Source: Kordiimonas pumila
Lineage (GTDB): Bacteria; Pseudomonadota; Alphaproteobacteria; Sphingomonadales; Kordiimonadaceae
Reading direction: 5' to 3'
Assembly: GCF_015240255.1 (NCBI RefSeq)
Contig: NZ_CP061205.1
Location: 3,148,501-3,212,500 of the forward strand
Length of the DNA: 64,000 bases
Every line of letters starts with the position of its first letter. Within the stretch, counting starts at the first letter, position 1. The notes under the pieces were generated by a model. It was not told the DNA's origin and ran no database searches. It saw nothing but the letters and a program-made list of their open reading frames with translations. A program made the position numbers and the translations under genes. Positions 26,968-35,423 of this stretch are shown one piece after another.

Positions 26968-28602
26968 TTACACCTTTTTAGACGGTTTCTTCATATCAGC
27001 AGACACTGAAGGAGAAGCCTTTGCCGGTGTAGTCTCAGCTTTCAAGGCCGGAGTCGCACTGGTAGCTGTACCCTGTACAGTAACCTTAGCGGGTACTGGT
27101 TCAGGTTTTGTTTCTTTCACTACGACTCTACGTGGTGCAACGGGTTTTGCCTTTATTGCTTTAGCTCGCCCTGCTTTCTTCACTGCAGGCTTCGATATTC
27201 GTTTCGCAACAGCTTTTTTCTTAACAGTCGTTGCTTTAGCTTTTTGCACCGGCTCGCCTGTTTTTACAGCAATTGTCTTCGTAGGCGGCGGTGTTGCTGC
27301 AATTTTTGGTTTCTCCGGTATGTCTTTAACAGGCTCAGCCTTCTCCGCGGCAACAGGTTCAGAATTTGCATCAATAAACGCAAGCACCATCGGGCGAATG
27401 TTCACCCGCCATGATGTGCCACTAAAAATACCATAATGTCCAGCATCTGGCTCAAGATGATGTGCTTTTTTATTTTCCGGCAGGCCTGTAAGGATGCCGT
27501 GAGCTGCCTTACATTGCCCTGGCGCCGTAATATCGTCTTTACCACCCTCGACCGTTTTAACTGCCGTGCGTGTAATTTTACCGATATCTACCTTTTTACC
27601 ATTCACCACGAACTTGTTTTTACCGATCTCATGTTTCTGGAAAACCCGCTCAACAGTTGAGAGGTAAAACTCTGCAGTCATGTCCATAACGGACAGGTAT
27701 TCATCGTAAAATGTGTTATGATAGTCGTGGTCCGTAGCTTCACCTTGGGCAATAGCCAAAGCTTCATTGATATGAGACTTCAAATGCATCTGCCACTTCA
27801 TCGACATAAAAGCGGAAAGCTGAATAGCGCCCGGATACACCTGCCGGCCAAATCCTTTAAAGGCTGAGCCAACAGTGTGAACAACAGAGGTTTCCAATTG
27901 TTCAATTGAGTATGTATCCCCAAAAACGGTAACATCTGTTTTACTAACGCTCGTATCAATAGGCCCCCCAATAAGGGTAAGAGTTCTTGGCTGTGCATCA
28001 GACTTTTCTTCAGCCAGTATAGCTGTGGCGGCAAGCGCGAGCGGTGCAGGTTGACAAATAGCAATCACATTCAAATCTGAGCCAAGTTCTTTCATAAAAT
28101 CAACGAGATACAGCGTATAATCTTCAATATCAAACTTGCCCTTTGACAAAGGAACATCACGCGCATTTTTCCAGTCCGTTACAAAAACTTCACAGTCTGG
28201 TAATAAGCTTTTTACTGTTTTCCTGATAAGTGTTGCATGGTGCCCAGACATAGGGGCCACCAATAAAACACGTCTGCTCGCTGGCTTTTTGCGTGTCTCT
28301 TTACGATTCACCCGAAAATGAATCAGGTTACAGAAAGGCTTATCCACAACAGTGTCTGCACTGACAACATATTCACGTTCATCAATCACGATAGTTTCAA
28401 TGCCCCAGTCAGGTTTTGCCTGAACACGACTATGAGCACGCTCAACAACCTCACCCCACCCAGCGAGAACTCTGGGTATAGGACTTGGTGTCAAACCAAA
28501 GGCAGGATTACGCCAGAATGCCTTGGTCGTTGCTCCAAGCCACTGGTTCGTTTGGCGTAAGCTTTCGAAGTAGTCATACGTAATTGGCGATTGAGCAATC
28601 AT
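26968..28602 (-). CDS. phaZ: Intracellular PHB depolymerase with Lys/Ala/Pro-rich C-terminal tail
   Basis: This 544-residue protein degrades stored PHB granules. The first 414 residues match the intracellular depolymerase family (Ralstonia PhaZa1 type), where a cysteine replaces the usual lipase-box serine: here IAICQPAPLALAA. A later Asp (TVEGGKDDITAPG) and His (EPDAGHYGIFSG) complete the expected Cys-Asp-His triad. Residues about 415-544 form a low-complexity tail rich in Lys, Ala, Pro, Thr and Val, resembling AlgP/histone-H1-like or PhaF tails and absent from the standard enzyme. It is divergent from phaC with an extremely short spacer. The start ATG at 28602 has TTGGAC upstream. Confidence 0.9.
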   Translation of the reverse strand: MIAQSPITYDYFESLRQTNQWLGATTKAFWRNPAFGLTPSPIPRVLAGWGEVVERAHSRVQAKPDWGIETIVIDEREYVVSADTVVDKPFCNLIHFRVNRKETRKKPASRRVLLVAPMSGHHATLIRKTVKSLLPDCEVFVTDWKNARDVPLSKGKFDIEDYTLYLVDFMKELGSDLNVIAICQPAPLALAATAILAEEKSDAQPRTLTLIGGPIDTSVSKTDVTVFGDTYSIEQLETSVVHTVGSAFKGFGRQVYPGAIQLSAFMSMKWQMHLKSHINEALAIAQGEATDHDYHNTFYDEYLSVMDMTAEFYLSTVERVFQKHEIGKNKFVVNGKKVDIGKITRTAVKTVEGGKDDITAPGQCKAAHGILTGLPENKKAHHLEPDAGHYGIFSGTSWRVNIRPMVLAFIDANSEPVAAEKAEPVKDIPEKPKIAATPPPTKTIAVKTGEPVQKAKATTVKKKAVAKRISKPAVKKAGRAKAIKAKPVAPRRVVVKETKPEPVPAKVTVQGTATSATPALKAETTPAKASPSVSADMKKPSKKV

Positions 28603-28668
28603 GTTACTTGTCCAATGGAAAAATTAATGTTCATAATGGTTCAGCAACCACAATACAGGATCATTGAT

Positions 28669-30450
28669 ATGCCTGAATTTCTACAAGATGATGCCGGTAA
28701 TTTTGCTAAACTGAAAGCAAATTTTGAAAAACTTGATGAATTAACTAAAAGGCTGGTGGATGCAATTGGCCAAAAAGAGCCGTCTAATCTTGATATTCCC
28801 ACCCCTAGTTCAGAGTTTTATTCAAAAGCAATGATGGCGTATTTTTCAGAGGTTTTAGATAACCCCGCCAAGCTTATTGAGCAACAGGTGGGCTATTGGC
28901 AAGAATCTGTAAATGCATGGGCCGAGGCGCAGTCGCGGCTATTTTCAAAAGAAGATCAAGGCACGCCGAGTACACCAACAAAAGATAAACGCTTCAAAAG
29001 CCCTCTCTGGGAAACACACCCCTATTTTAGCTATGTGAAGCAACAATATTTGCTGTCATCCACCGCGATTGAAGAGGCAACACAAAATTTAAGCCATCTA
29101 TCTCCCTCTGAACAACGCCGGATCAAGTTTTTTACACGCCAGATTGTAGACTTGTTTGCCCCGTCAAACTTTCTTGCCACAAACCCTGAAGCCTTAAACA
29201 AAGCGGTTGAAACCGGCGGGCAATCCTTAGTTGATGGCCTAGAAAAACTGGTAAAAGATCTGGAAGACAATGATGGTCGCCTTGCTGTTACCCTAACCGA
29301 CCCTGATGCTTTTGAGATAGGTAAAAACATTGCCACGACAGAAGGTTCTGTTGTTTTTCAAAACAGAATGTTTCAATTGATACAATATAAGCCTCTGACA
29401 GAAACCGTCTTTAAAACACCGCTTCTTATCCTGCCTCCTTGGATTAACAAATACTATATTCTCGACATGAAGCCCGAAAATAGCATGGTAAAATACCTTG
29501 TAGAGCAAGGATACACCGTTTTTATTGTATCATGGGTAAACCCTGACAGCAGCTACCGCGATGTAGGTATCGATACATATCTTGAGGAAGGTTTATTAAC
29601 AGCGCTTAACACTGTCCTTTCCATAACAGGGGAAGAAAAAGCTAACATTGTAGGATACTGTGTTGGAGGCACCTTGCTTGCTATTGCTTTGGCGTGGATG
29701 GCAAAAAAGAAAATCAATACAGTCAAATCCGCCACATTCTTTACAACACTTACTGACTTCGAAGACCCTGGCGAATTAAATGTCTTTATTGAGGAAGGCT
29801 TTTTGACCGGCATTGAAAAAGATGTTGATGAAAAAGGCTATATGGATTCCTTTTATCTCACCCGTACTTTTAGTTTCCTTCGCGCTAATGATCTCGTATA
29901 TGGGCCCGCCATTCGCTCTTACATGATGGGCGAAGCACCGCCCGTGTTTGATCTATTATACTGGAATAGTGATTCGCCTAATTTGCCAGCCCGCATGACC
30001 AAAGAGTACCTTCGCGGCCTTTACATGAATAATGACCTAGCAGAAGGGCGCTTTACAATTTGTGGAGAAAAGCTATCCCTAAAAGCAATCCGTAAACCTC
30101 TTTATGCTATTGCCACTGAAAGTGATCATATTGCACCGTGGAAAGCCTCCTTCAAAGGGCTTTCCCAAACACGTGGTAAATCCCGCTTTATTTTATCACA
30201 GTCCGGCCATATTGCAGGCGTCGTGAACCCAGCATCTGCCGATAAATACGGCCATTGGACCAACAATAATAAACCCGAGGATATAGATCGCTGGAAAAAT
30301 GAAGCAACCTTTGCGCCCACATCATGGTGGCGTGACTGGACACAATGGCTGGAAGGCCAATCAGGCAAACAAGAATCCGCAAGGATACCAGGGTCAGAAC
30401 AATACCACATTATTGAGCCCGCACCGGGCTCTTACGTAGTTAAACGTTAG
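28669..30450 (+). CDS. phaC: Class I poly(3-hydroxyalkanoate) synthase
   Basis: This protein of about 593 residues polymerises (R)-3-hydroxybutyryl-CoA into PHB on the granule surface. The catalytic Cys lies in IVGYCVGGTLLA (Cys 331 from this start), with the Asp in YAIATESDHIAPW and the His in ILSQSGHIAGVVNP. The start is uncertain. The longest frame begins at a TTG (28591) overlapping phaZ, with ATGs at 28615, 28627, 28636 and 28669. I prefer 28669 because AGGA lies 8 bases upstream, it gives the family-like N-terminus MPEFLQDD, and it leaves room for divergent promoters. Confidence 0.94.
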   Translation: MPEFLQDDAGNFAKLKANFEKLDELTKRLVDAIGQKEPSNLDIPTPSSEFYSKAMMAYFSEVLDNPAKLIEQQVGYWQESVNAWAEAQSRLFSKEDQGTPSTPTKDKRFKSPLWETHPYFSYVKQQYLLSSTAIEEATQNLSHLSPSEQRRIKFFTRQIVDLFAPSNFLATNPEALNKAVETGGQSLVDGLEKLVKDLEDNDGRLAVTLTDPDAFEIGKNIATTEGSVVFQNRMFQLIQYKPLTETVFKTPLLILPPWINKYYILDMKPENSMVKYLVEQGYTVFIVSWVNPDSSYRDVGIDTYLEEGLLTALNTVLSITGEEKANIVGYCVGGTLLAIALAWMAKKKINTVKSATFFTTLTDFEDPGELNVFIEEGFLTGIEKDVDEKGYMDSFYLTRTFSFLRANDLVYGPAIRSYMMGEAPPVFDLLYWNSDSPNLPARMTKEYLRGLYMNNDLAEGRFTICGEKLSLKAIRKPLYAIATESDHIAPWKASFKGLSQTRGKSRFILSQSGHIAGVVNPASADKYGHWTNNNKPEDIDRWKNEATFAPTSWWRDWTQWLEGQSGKQESARIPGSEQYHIIEPAPGSYVVKR

Positions 30451-30466
30451 CCAAAATATTTTTCCG

Positions 30467-30516
30467 CCGCATTGCAGCATTTTATGCTTGCCATTCTGCG
30501 TCGCAGCATATATACA
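30467..30516 (+). promoter_or_regulatory. Phasin promoter P1 with two PhaR boxes
   Basis: A -35 TTGCCA (30488-30493) and -10 TATACA (30511-30516) are 17 bases apart. A perfect CTGC-N3-GCAG palindrome (30496-30506) fills the spacer, and a degenerate copy (CCGCATTGCAG, 30467-30477) lies exactly 29 bases upstream. CTGC-N3/4-GCAG is the known PhaR operator of Paracoccus and Rhodobacter, so PhaR (encoded at 31799) should repress here and be released when PHB granules bind it. Confidence 0.8.
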
Positions 30517-30558
30517 TAATGCAGATGCAGCAAAATTCTTTGTCTTCGGAGAGAAAAA

Positions 30559-31002
30559 ATGGCAGTTAAATTTGACACACCAGATTTTACAAAAGCTTTT
30601 GAAACTTTTTTCAAAGCAGTCCCAAAAGACGCGTCTGCCTTTGAAGGTGCCTTTAAAAGCACGTCAGAATTTGCTAGCAAATATAGCGATATTGTCATTG
30701 GTGCAGCACAGAAAAATGTTGATCTGAGCGCAGCTTGGACAAAAGCAACACTTAACAGCTTCGATAAAATGGCGAAGCCTCAAGACGAAGTCGGTGCTTA
30801 TGCTAAAGTAGCAAGCGACACATACACAGACATGATGCAAACTGCACCAGAGCGTATTGCAGACTATGCAGAAATTGCAAAGCAAGCACAACTTGATACA
30901 ATTGAATTATTCATGGCTGCTGGCAAAAAATCAGCAACTACAGCAACTAAAGCTGCAGCAAAAGTTCCTGCCAAAGCAGAGGCTGCAGCAAAAACAGCAT
31001 AA
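30559..31002 (+). CDS. Phasin (first copy)
   Basis: This 147-residue phasin_2-type protein coats PHB granules. It is helical and amphipathic, with no signal or membrane segment, and ends in a Lys/Ala-rich tail (KKSATTATKAAAKVPAKAE). The first 20 residues are identical to those of the next gene and similarity continues throughout (IGAAQKN.DLSAAWTK, PERIAD.AE.AK.AQLDTIELFMAAGK). A strong GGAGAG precedes the ATG. Expression should be controlled by PhaR at the upstream boxes. Confidence 0.9.
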   Translation: MAVKFDTPDFTKAFETFFKAVPKDASAFEGAFKSTSEFASKYSDIVIGAAQKNVDLSAAWTKATLNSFDKMAKPQDEVGAYAKVASDTYTDMMQTAPERIADYAEIAKQAQLDTIELFMAAGKKSATTATKAAAKVPAKAEAAAKTA

Positions 31003-31052
31003 TCTTCCTGGTCCTTACCTTCCCCAAAGTAATCTTCCCCCCAGGAAGCATT

Positions 31053-31085
31053 AAGAGCGAACCCTTCCCCGGTTCGCTCTTTTCT
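31053..31085 (+). terminator. Terminator after first phasin gene
   Basis: An 11-bp stem (AAGAGCGAACC at 31053-31063 with GGTTCGCTCTT at 31071-31081), a 7-base loop and a following T-rich tract separate the two phasin genes, so each has its own transcript. Confidence 0.85.
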
Positions 31086-31141
31086 TTTGTCTCATTAACA
31101 CTCCTCCACTACCACGTTGTGTTTTAAATAATATTATTTTG

Positions 31142-31191
31142 CTGCATTGCAGCAAAATGCCCTTGAAATTCTGCATTGCAGCATATATATA
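31142..31191 (+). promoter_or_regulatory. Phasin promoter P2 with two PhaR boxes
   Basis: The -35 TTGAAA (31163-31168) and -10 TATATA (31186-31191) are 17 bases apart. Two perfect CTGCATTGCAG palindromes lie at 31142-31152 and 31171-31181, again 29 bases apart with the second one in the promoter spacer. The geometry equals that of P1, indicating that gene and promoter were duplicated together. Confidence 0.82.
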
Positions 31192-31233
31192 GAATGCAAG
31201 GGCAGCGACCTTATTTATAAATGGAGAGAAAAA

Positions 31234-31656
31234 ATGGCCGTAAAATTTGACACACCTGATTTCACAAAAGCGTTTGAAACTTTTTTCAAAGCTATCCCAA
31301 CTGACACATCTGCTTTTGATGAAGCCTTTAAAAGTGCTTCAACATTTGCTGGTAAATACAGCGATATCATGATTGGTGCCGCACAGAAGAATATTGACCT
31401 AAGTGCTGCGTGGACAAAAGATGCCCTTGCAGGTCTAGACAAAATTGCTAAGCCTCAAGCAGAAGCCGCCGCATACGAAAAAGTAACGACTGATGTTGTT
31501 GGCGATTTTGTACAAGCAACGCCTGAACGCATCGCTGATTTCGCAGAGGTTGCCAAAAAAGCGCAACTAGACACAATTGAACTGTTTATGGCAGCGGGTA
31601 AAGAAACTACGGAAACAGCTAAAAAAGCAGTTAAAACTGCTACTAAGGCCGCATAA
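31234..31656 (+). CDS. Phasin (second copy)
   Basis: This 140-residue paralogue of the preceding phasin has the same first 20 residues. I chose the ATG at 31234, preceded by GGAGAG as in the first copy; the longest frame starts at 31147 inside the PhaR boxes and is not plausible. It ends in a short Lys/Thr/Ala tail. The role is PHB granule coating. Two copies under the same control may tune granule number and size or form mixed surface layers. Confidence 0.9.
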   Translation: MAVKFDTPDFTKAFETFFKAIPTDTSAFDEAFKSASTFAGKYSDIMIGAAQKNIDLSAAWTKDALAGLDKIAKPQAEAAAYEKVTTDVVGDFVQATPERIADFAEVAKKAQLDTIELFMAAGKETTETAKKAVKTATKAA

Positions 31657-31698
31657 TTTCAAATTATCAGTTCCGGTTATCTTTTCTGTACTATACTA

Positions 31699-31727
31699 AG
31701 GGGCGTACAACTTGTGCGCCCTTTTTA
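31699..31727 (+). terminator. Terminator after second phasin gene
   Basis: A GC-rich stem (GGGCGTACAA with TTGTGCGCCC, one G-U pair) is followed directly by TTTTT, about 45 bases beyond the stop codon. Confidence 0.82.
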
Positions 31728-31798
31728 TTGGGCGTAAAAGACTATAAAGATTTGCCTGAAAAACGATAATTTGTCATCATAGGGCTGGAGTTACACAT

Positions 31799-32386
31799 AT
31801 GTCAGAAAAACAAGACCCTATTATAATCAAGCGTTACTCTAGCAGACGCCTCTATAATACAGCGACAAGTACCTATGTAACAACAGATGACATTGCCGAG
31901 CTGGTTCGTCAGAATATTGATCTGCAAATAATCGACAGTAAGACAGGCGAAGACATTACCCGCAATATTCTACTACAAATTATTTCTGAACAAGAGCGCG
32001 ATAACGAAACTGTTTTACCAATTAATATCCTTAAGGATGTTATCCGCGCCTATAACACACAAGCAGAAAGCATGCTGCCTGACTTTCTTGAGCAATCTTT
32101 TCAGCTTTATAAGGAACAACAGGAACAGATTCTATCTGGCCTTAGTAAAAACATCCCCCCCGCCATACCCGGCATGAACATGACAGACTGGCAGAATACC
32201 CAGCGCCATCTCCTGGATACAATGTTTGGTGGGTGGATGGGAAAAACAGAGAAAAAGTCGACCGAAGACGCTCCTGAAAAAACTGAACCTAGTTCAGCAG
32301 GCGAAACGCCAGTTACAGAAGAATCTGATCTGGATGAAATTAAAAAACAGTTAGCTGCACTTCAAACCAAAATCGCCAATATGTAG
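31799..32386 (+). CDS. phaR: PHA synthesis repressor PhaR
   Basis: This 195-residue protein has the PhaR DNA-binding domain at the N-terminus (KRYSSRRLYNTATSTYVTTDDIAELVR...IDSKTGEDITR) and the PHB-accumulation regulatory region at about 65-120. The C-terminal part is acidic and ends in a probable coiled coil (DLDEIKKQLAALQTKIANM). PhaR binds CTGC-N3-GCAG sites and also nascent PHB, which releases it from DNA. The two phasin promoters just upstream contain such sites. No box was seen before phaC or phaR itself. Confidence 0.95.
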   Translation: MSEKQDPIIIKRYSSRRLYNTATSTYVTTDDIAELVRQNIDLQIIDSKTGEDITRNILLQIISEQERDNETVLPINILKDVIRAYNTQAESMLPDFLEQSFQLYKEQQEQILSGLSKNIPPAIPGMNMTDWQNTQRHLLDTMFGGWMGKTEKKSTEDAPEKTEPSSAGETPVTEESDLDEIKKQLAALQTKIANM

Positions 32387-32411
32387 GAAAACATAAGCTG
32401 TGCAACTGAGC

Positions 32412-33194
32412 TTATTTTGCTGACCAACCACCATCGATAGACAGCATCGCACCAGTAATGGACCGGGCAGAATCTGAGCAAAGATAAGCCGTAAATTCGC
32501 TTACCTGCTCTATCGTCACAAACTCTTTTGTAGGTTGCGCAGACAGCATAACATTTTTAACCACGTCTTCTTTTGAAATGTTACGGGCTTTAGCCGTGTC
32601 AGCAATCTGGCCTTCAACCAAATCAGTTAACACATACCCTGGGCACAAGGCATTGCATGTGATCTTATGCTCTGCAAGTTCAAGAGCTACTGTTTTAGTT
32701 AACCCTGCTATGCCATGCTTGGCTGCAACATACGCAGACTTAAAGGGCGATGCCGACAGCGCATGAGCAGAAGCAATATTTACAATTCGCCCCCAGCCTG
32801 CTTTTTTCATGGCTGGTACAGCAAGCCGGATAGTATGAAATGACGAACTAAGATTAATTGCAATAATAGCATCCCACTTTTCAACCGGCATTTCCTCAAC
32901 CGGCGCAACATGCTGAATGCCTGCGTTATTTACCAAAATATCTACCGAGCCAAATTTTTCAATCGCATCCGTAAATAGCGCTTCAATTTCATGTACCTTG
33001 CTAACATCAGCGCCGTTATAAACCACATCAACATCGTAGGTTGTTGCAATATGCTTTTGTACTGCATCAATAGCGGCTCTATCGCCAAAACCATTGAGGA
33101 CGATATTAACACCTTCCTGAGCAAGCCGGTGTGCAATACCAAGCCCTATGCCACTTGTGGAACCTGTAATAACAGCCGTTTTACCTTGCAACAT
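32412..33194 (-). CDS. bdhA: 3-hydroxybutyrate dehydrogenase
   Basis: This 260-residue short-chain dehydrogenase oxidises (R)-3-hydroxybutyrate, the PhaZ product, to acetoacetate with NAD+. It has TGSTSGIGLG, NNAG, and the catalytic Y-VAA-K (AYVAAKHGIAGLTK), and ends in the family-typical ITGAMLSIDGGWSAK. The ATG at 33194 is preferred because GAGAGG precedes it; the longer frame starts at 33209. It converges on phaR, completing the PHB turnover set. Confidence 0.92.
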   Translation of the reverse strand: MLQGKTAVITGSTSGIGLGIAHRLAQEGVNIVLNGFGDRAAIDAVQKHIATTYDVDVVYNGADVSKVHEIEALFTDAIEKFGSVDILVNNAGIQHVAPVEEMPVEKWDAIIAINLSSSFHTIRLAVPAMKKAGWGRIVNIASAHALSASPFKSAYVAAKHGIAGLTKTVALELAEHKITCNALCPGYVLTDLVEGQIADTAKARNISKEDVVKNVMLSAQPTKEFVTIEQVSEFTAYLCSDSARSITGAMLSIDGGWSAK

Positions 33195-33463
33195 TGCTTT
33201 TCCTCTCATTCATAAACAGGTCACTAAGTCACATAGCACCCACTGCCAATATTTCATCTAATAATGGTGCGCAAACATGATATTTATTTTTCATCTATAT
33301 GCATGAAAATATCCAACCAATCTTTACATTTTGCTCCACAACTTAGCAAATGAAGTGTCTGGATATTACCACCAGAAGTATCTATTTTTTTGGAATGGTA
33401 ACATGGGTGCCACCCACCTTTAAAAAGGTAGCGCTGTATGCAGCCTTACAGGCCTAAAACACC

Positions 33464-34111
33464 TTAATCCGCGTCAGGCTGAACAGAAGGGTGGGCTTTG
33501 GTGAATGCCGGATGCTGCAAAGCGTGGCTCGCAACAGCCATCAAACGAGGATATGGCTGTAAATCAACATTAAAGCGCTCTGCCGAATAAATCTGGGGCA
33601 TGATGTAACAATCAGCAACAGTTGGCGCATCACCAAAAGCAAACTTTCCACCGGCCTTTTCAATCATCGTCTCTAGCGTATCAAAACCGGCACTTATCCA
33701 TTTTGCCGTCCAGTTTGAGATAGCCGCCTCATCGCCGCCAAGTTCGGTTTTTATATGCTGTAATATACGCAAATTATTAATTGGATGCACATCGCATCCA
33801 ACAACCGCAGCCATTGCCCGCACATAGGCACGGTCTTGCAAGTTTTTAGGTAACAAAGCCGGTTCTGGGTATGCTTCTTCAAGCCATTCTATAATCGCAG
33901 GGCTTTGCGCTAAAATCGCCGTACCCGTATCAAGAGCTGGCACCAGCCCTTGTGGGTTCAACTGAAGGAAAGCGGATTGCTTATGTTGGCCTTGCCGCAA
34001 GTCTACTGGGTGCGTCTCATACGCAACCCCTTTTAGATTAAGGGCAATACGAGTTCTGTACGACGTACCTGAGCGCCAGTATCCATATAGTTTCAGCTTA
34101 TTTTCTATCAT
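33464..34111 (-). CDS. maiA: Maleylacetoacetate isomerase
   Basis: This 215-residue zeta-class GST-like enzyme isomerises maleylacetoacetate to fumarylacetoacetate using glutathione. The N-terminal LYGYWRSGTSYRTRIALNLKG contains the family SS/T-C-like active region, here SGTSYR; the C-terminal domain has the usual DVHPINNLRI motif. Its start overlaps the fahA stop by 4 bases, so the two are translationally coupled in the tyrosine degradation operon. Confidence 0.94.
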   Translation of the reverse strand: MIENKLKLYGYWRSGTSYRTRIALNLKGVAYETHPVDLRQGQHKQSAFLQLNPQGLVPALDTGTAILAQSPAIIEWLEEAYPEPALLPKNLQDRAYVRAMAAVVGCDVHPINNLRILQHIKTELGGDEAAISNWTAKWISAGFDTLETMIEKAGGKFAFGDAPTVADCYIMPQIYSAERFNVDLQPYPRLMAVASHALQHPAFTKAHPSVQPDAD

Positions 34112-35409
34112 CGTGCTGGTTGCACCTTACCTCTGCATGAGCCAAAACCAATTCTAACCCGATTTTCTCTTTCAGCATATGCCGATAATATGAGTTCATC
34201 ATTATCTTCAAGGAAAGTACGCGTTTCACCATTAGGCAAGGTAATAGGTGCTTTTCCACCATTTGAAAGCTCCAGCAAACTACCATAACTAGACGAATCT
34301 GCGCCAGAAAGCGTACCTGTTCCAAGCAAGTCACCCGGTTGCAAATTACAGCCACCTGACGCATGATGTGCCACAAGCTGTGCTGCTGTCCAGTACATGG
34401 CTGACATATTACCCTTGCTCAGCCTGCATGGCTCTTCCCCCGCCGCACGCATTTTTTCAGTTAAAATGTGCACTTCCATTATAACATTATAGGCACCTGT
34501 TTTCTGGTCCTCTGCATCACTCAGGTATGCAAGTGGTTTTGGATCATCTTCAGGCCGAGCGGGCTGCGCAACCTGATACGGCGCAAGCGCTTCAGTGGTT
34601 ATAACCCACGGCGAAACTGTAGAAATAAAGTTTTTAGCGAGAAATGGCCCTAAAGGCTGATATTCCCACGCTTGAATATCTCGAGCCGACCAATCATTCA
34701 ATAAGCATAAGCCTGCAATATGCTGCTTTGCGCTCGCAATTGGTATCGTATCGCCAAGGTCATTACCGTGGCTAACCCAAATACCCATTTCCAGTTCATA
34801 ATCAAGTCTGTGACAAGGGCCAAAGGCAGGTTCCGAAGCATCCGGCGTTTTAATTTGGCCTTTCGGGCGCGGGAAATTCGTTCCAGAAACGCGAATAGAG
34901 CTTGCACGCCCATGATAGCCGATCGGAACATATTTATAATTTGGCAGTAAAGGGTTATCTGGGCGAAACAGTTTGCCAACATTTTCAGCGTGGTTAATAC
35001 CCGTGTAAAAATCTGTATAGTCCCCAACATGGGCGGGCAGGTACAGTGTGCTGGGAGTAGCCGAAAACAACAGAGGCCTTATCAGGTTTTCTTTTGTGCT
35101 GTCAGTCAATAGCGCAAAAACAGCACGGCGCAGAGCACGACGCGGACCTGCACCAAGTGCGAATAAGGCGTTTAAGCTTGACCCACCAGCGGCTTTAGCT
35201 GCCAGTGCAGCATCACCCGACAAGTGGCTTTCAAGGCCGCCAAGATCAAGAATATGATCACCAATTGCAATGCCACCCCGTGGTTTATCATCGCCTTCAG
35301 GACTAAAAACACCTAGCGGCAAATTTTGCAATGGAAAGTCAGAATGTCCATTTGCATCCTCAAGCCAGCTTTGTGCCTTAGGGTCATGGGTTTCATCAAT
35401 GTATGTCAT
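34108..35409 (-). CDS. fahA: Fumarylacetoacetase
   Basis: This 433-residue enzyme cleaves fumarylacetoacetate to fumarate and acetoacetate, the last step of tyrosine breakdown. It has the family N-terminal domain (FPLQNLPLGVFSPEG) and the metal/catalytic region (DYTDFYTGINHAENVG..FRP, YHGRASSIRVSG, LDYELEMGIWV, NDWSARDIQAWEYQPLGPFLAKNF). Products feed the TCA cycle and, through acetoacetate, PHB metabolism. It is located between the VOC gene and maiA in a four-gene unit. Confidence 0.95.
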   Translation of the reverse strand: MTYIDETHDPKAQSWLEDANGHSDFPLQNLPLGVFSPEGDDKPRGGIAIGDHILDLGGLESHLSGDAALAAKAAGGSSLNALFALGAGPRRALRRAVFALLTDSTKENLIRPLLFSATPSTLYLPAHVGDYTDFYTGINHAENVGKLFRPDNPLLPNYKYVPIGYHGRASSIRVSGTNFPRPKGQIKTPDASEPAFGPCHRLDYELEMGIWVSHGNDLGDTIPIASAKQHIAGLCLLNDWSARDIQAWEYQPLGPFLAKNFISTVSPWVITTEALAPYQVAQPARPEDDPKPLAYLSDAEDQKTGAYNVIMEVHILTEKMRAAGEEPCRLSKGNMSAMYWTAAQLVAHHASGGCNLQPGDLLGTGTLSGADSSSYGSLLELSNGGKAPITLPNGETRTFLEDNDELILSAYAERENRVRIGFGSCRGKVQPAR

Positions 35410-35423
35410 AAACTCTGTATCCC

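Noticed and set aside
31147-31233. N-terminal extension of the second phasin
   Set aside because: It would be encoded by the PhaR boxes and promoter; the paralogue shows the start at 31234.
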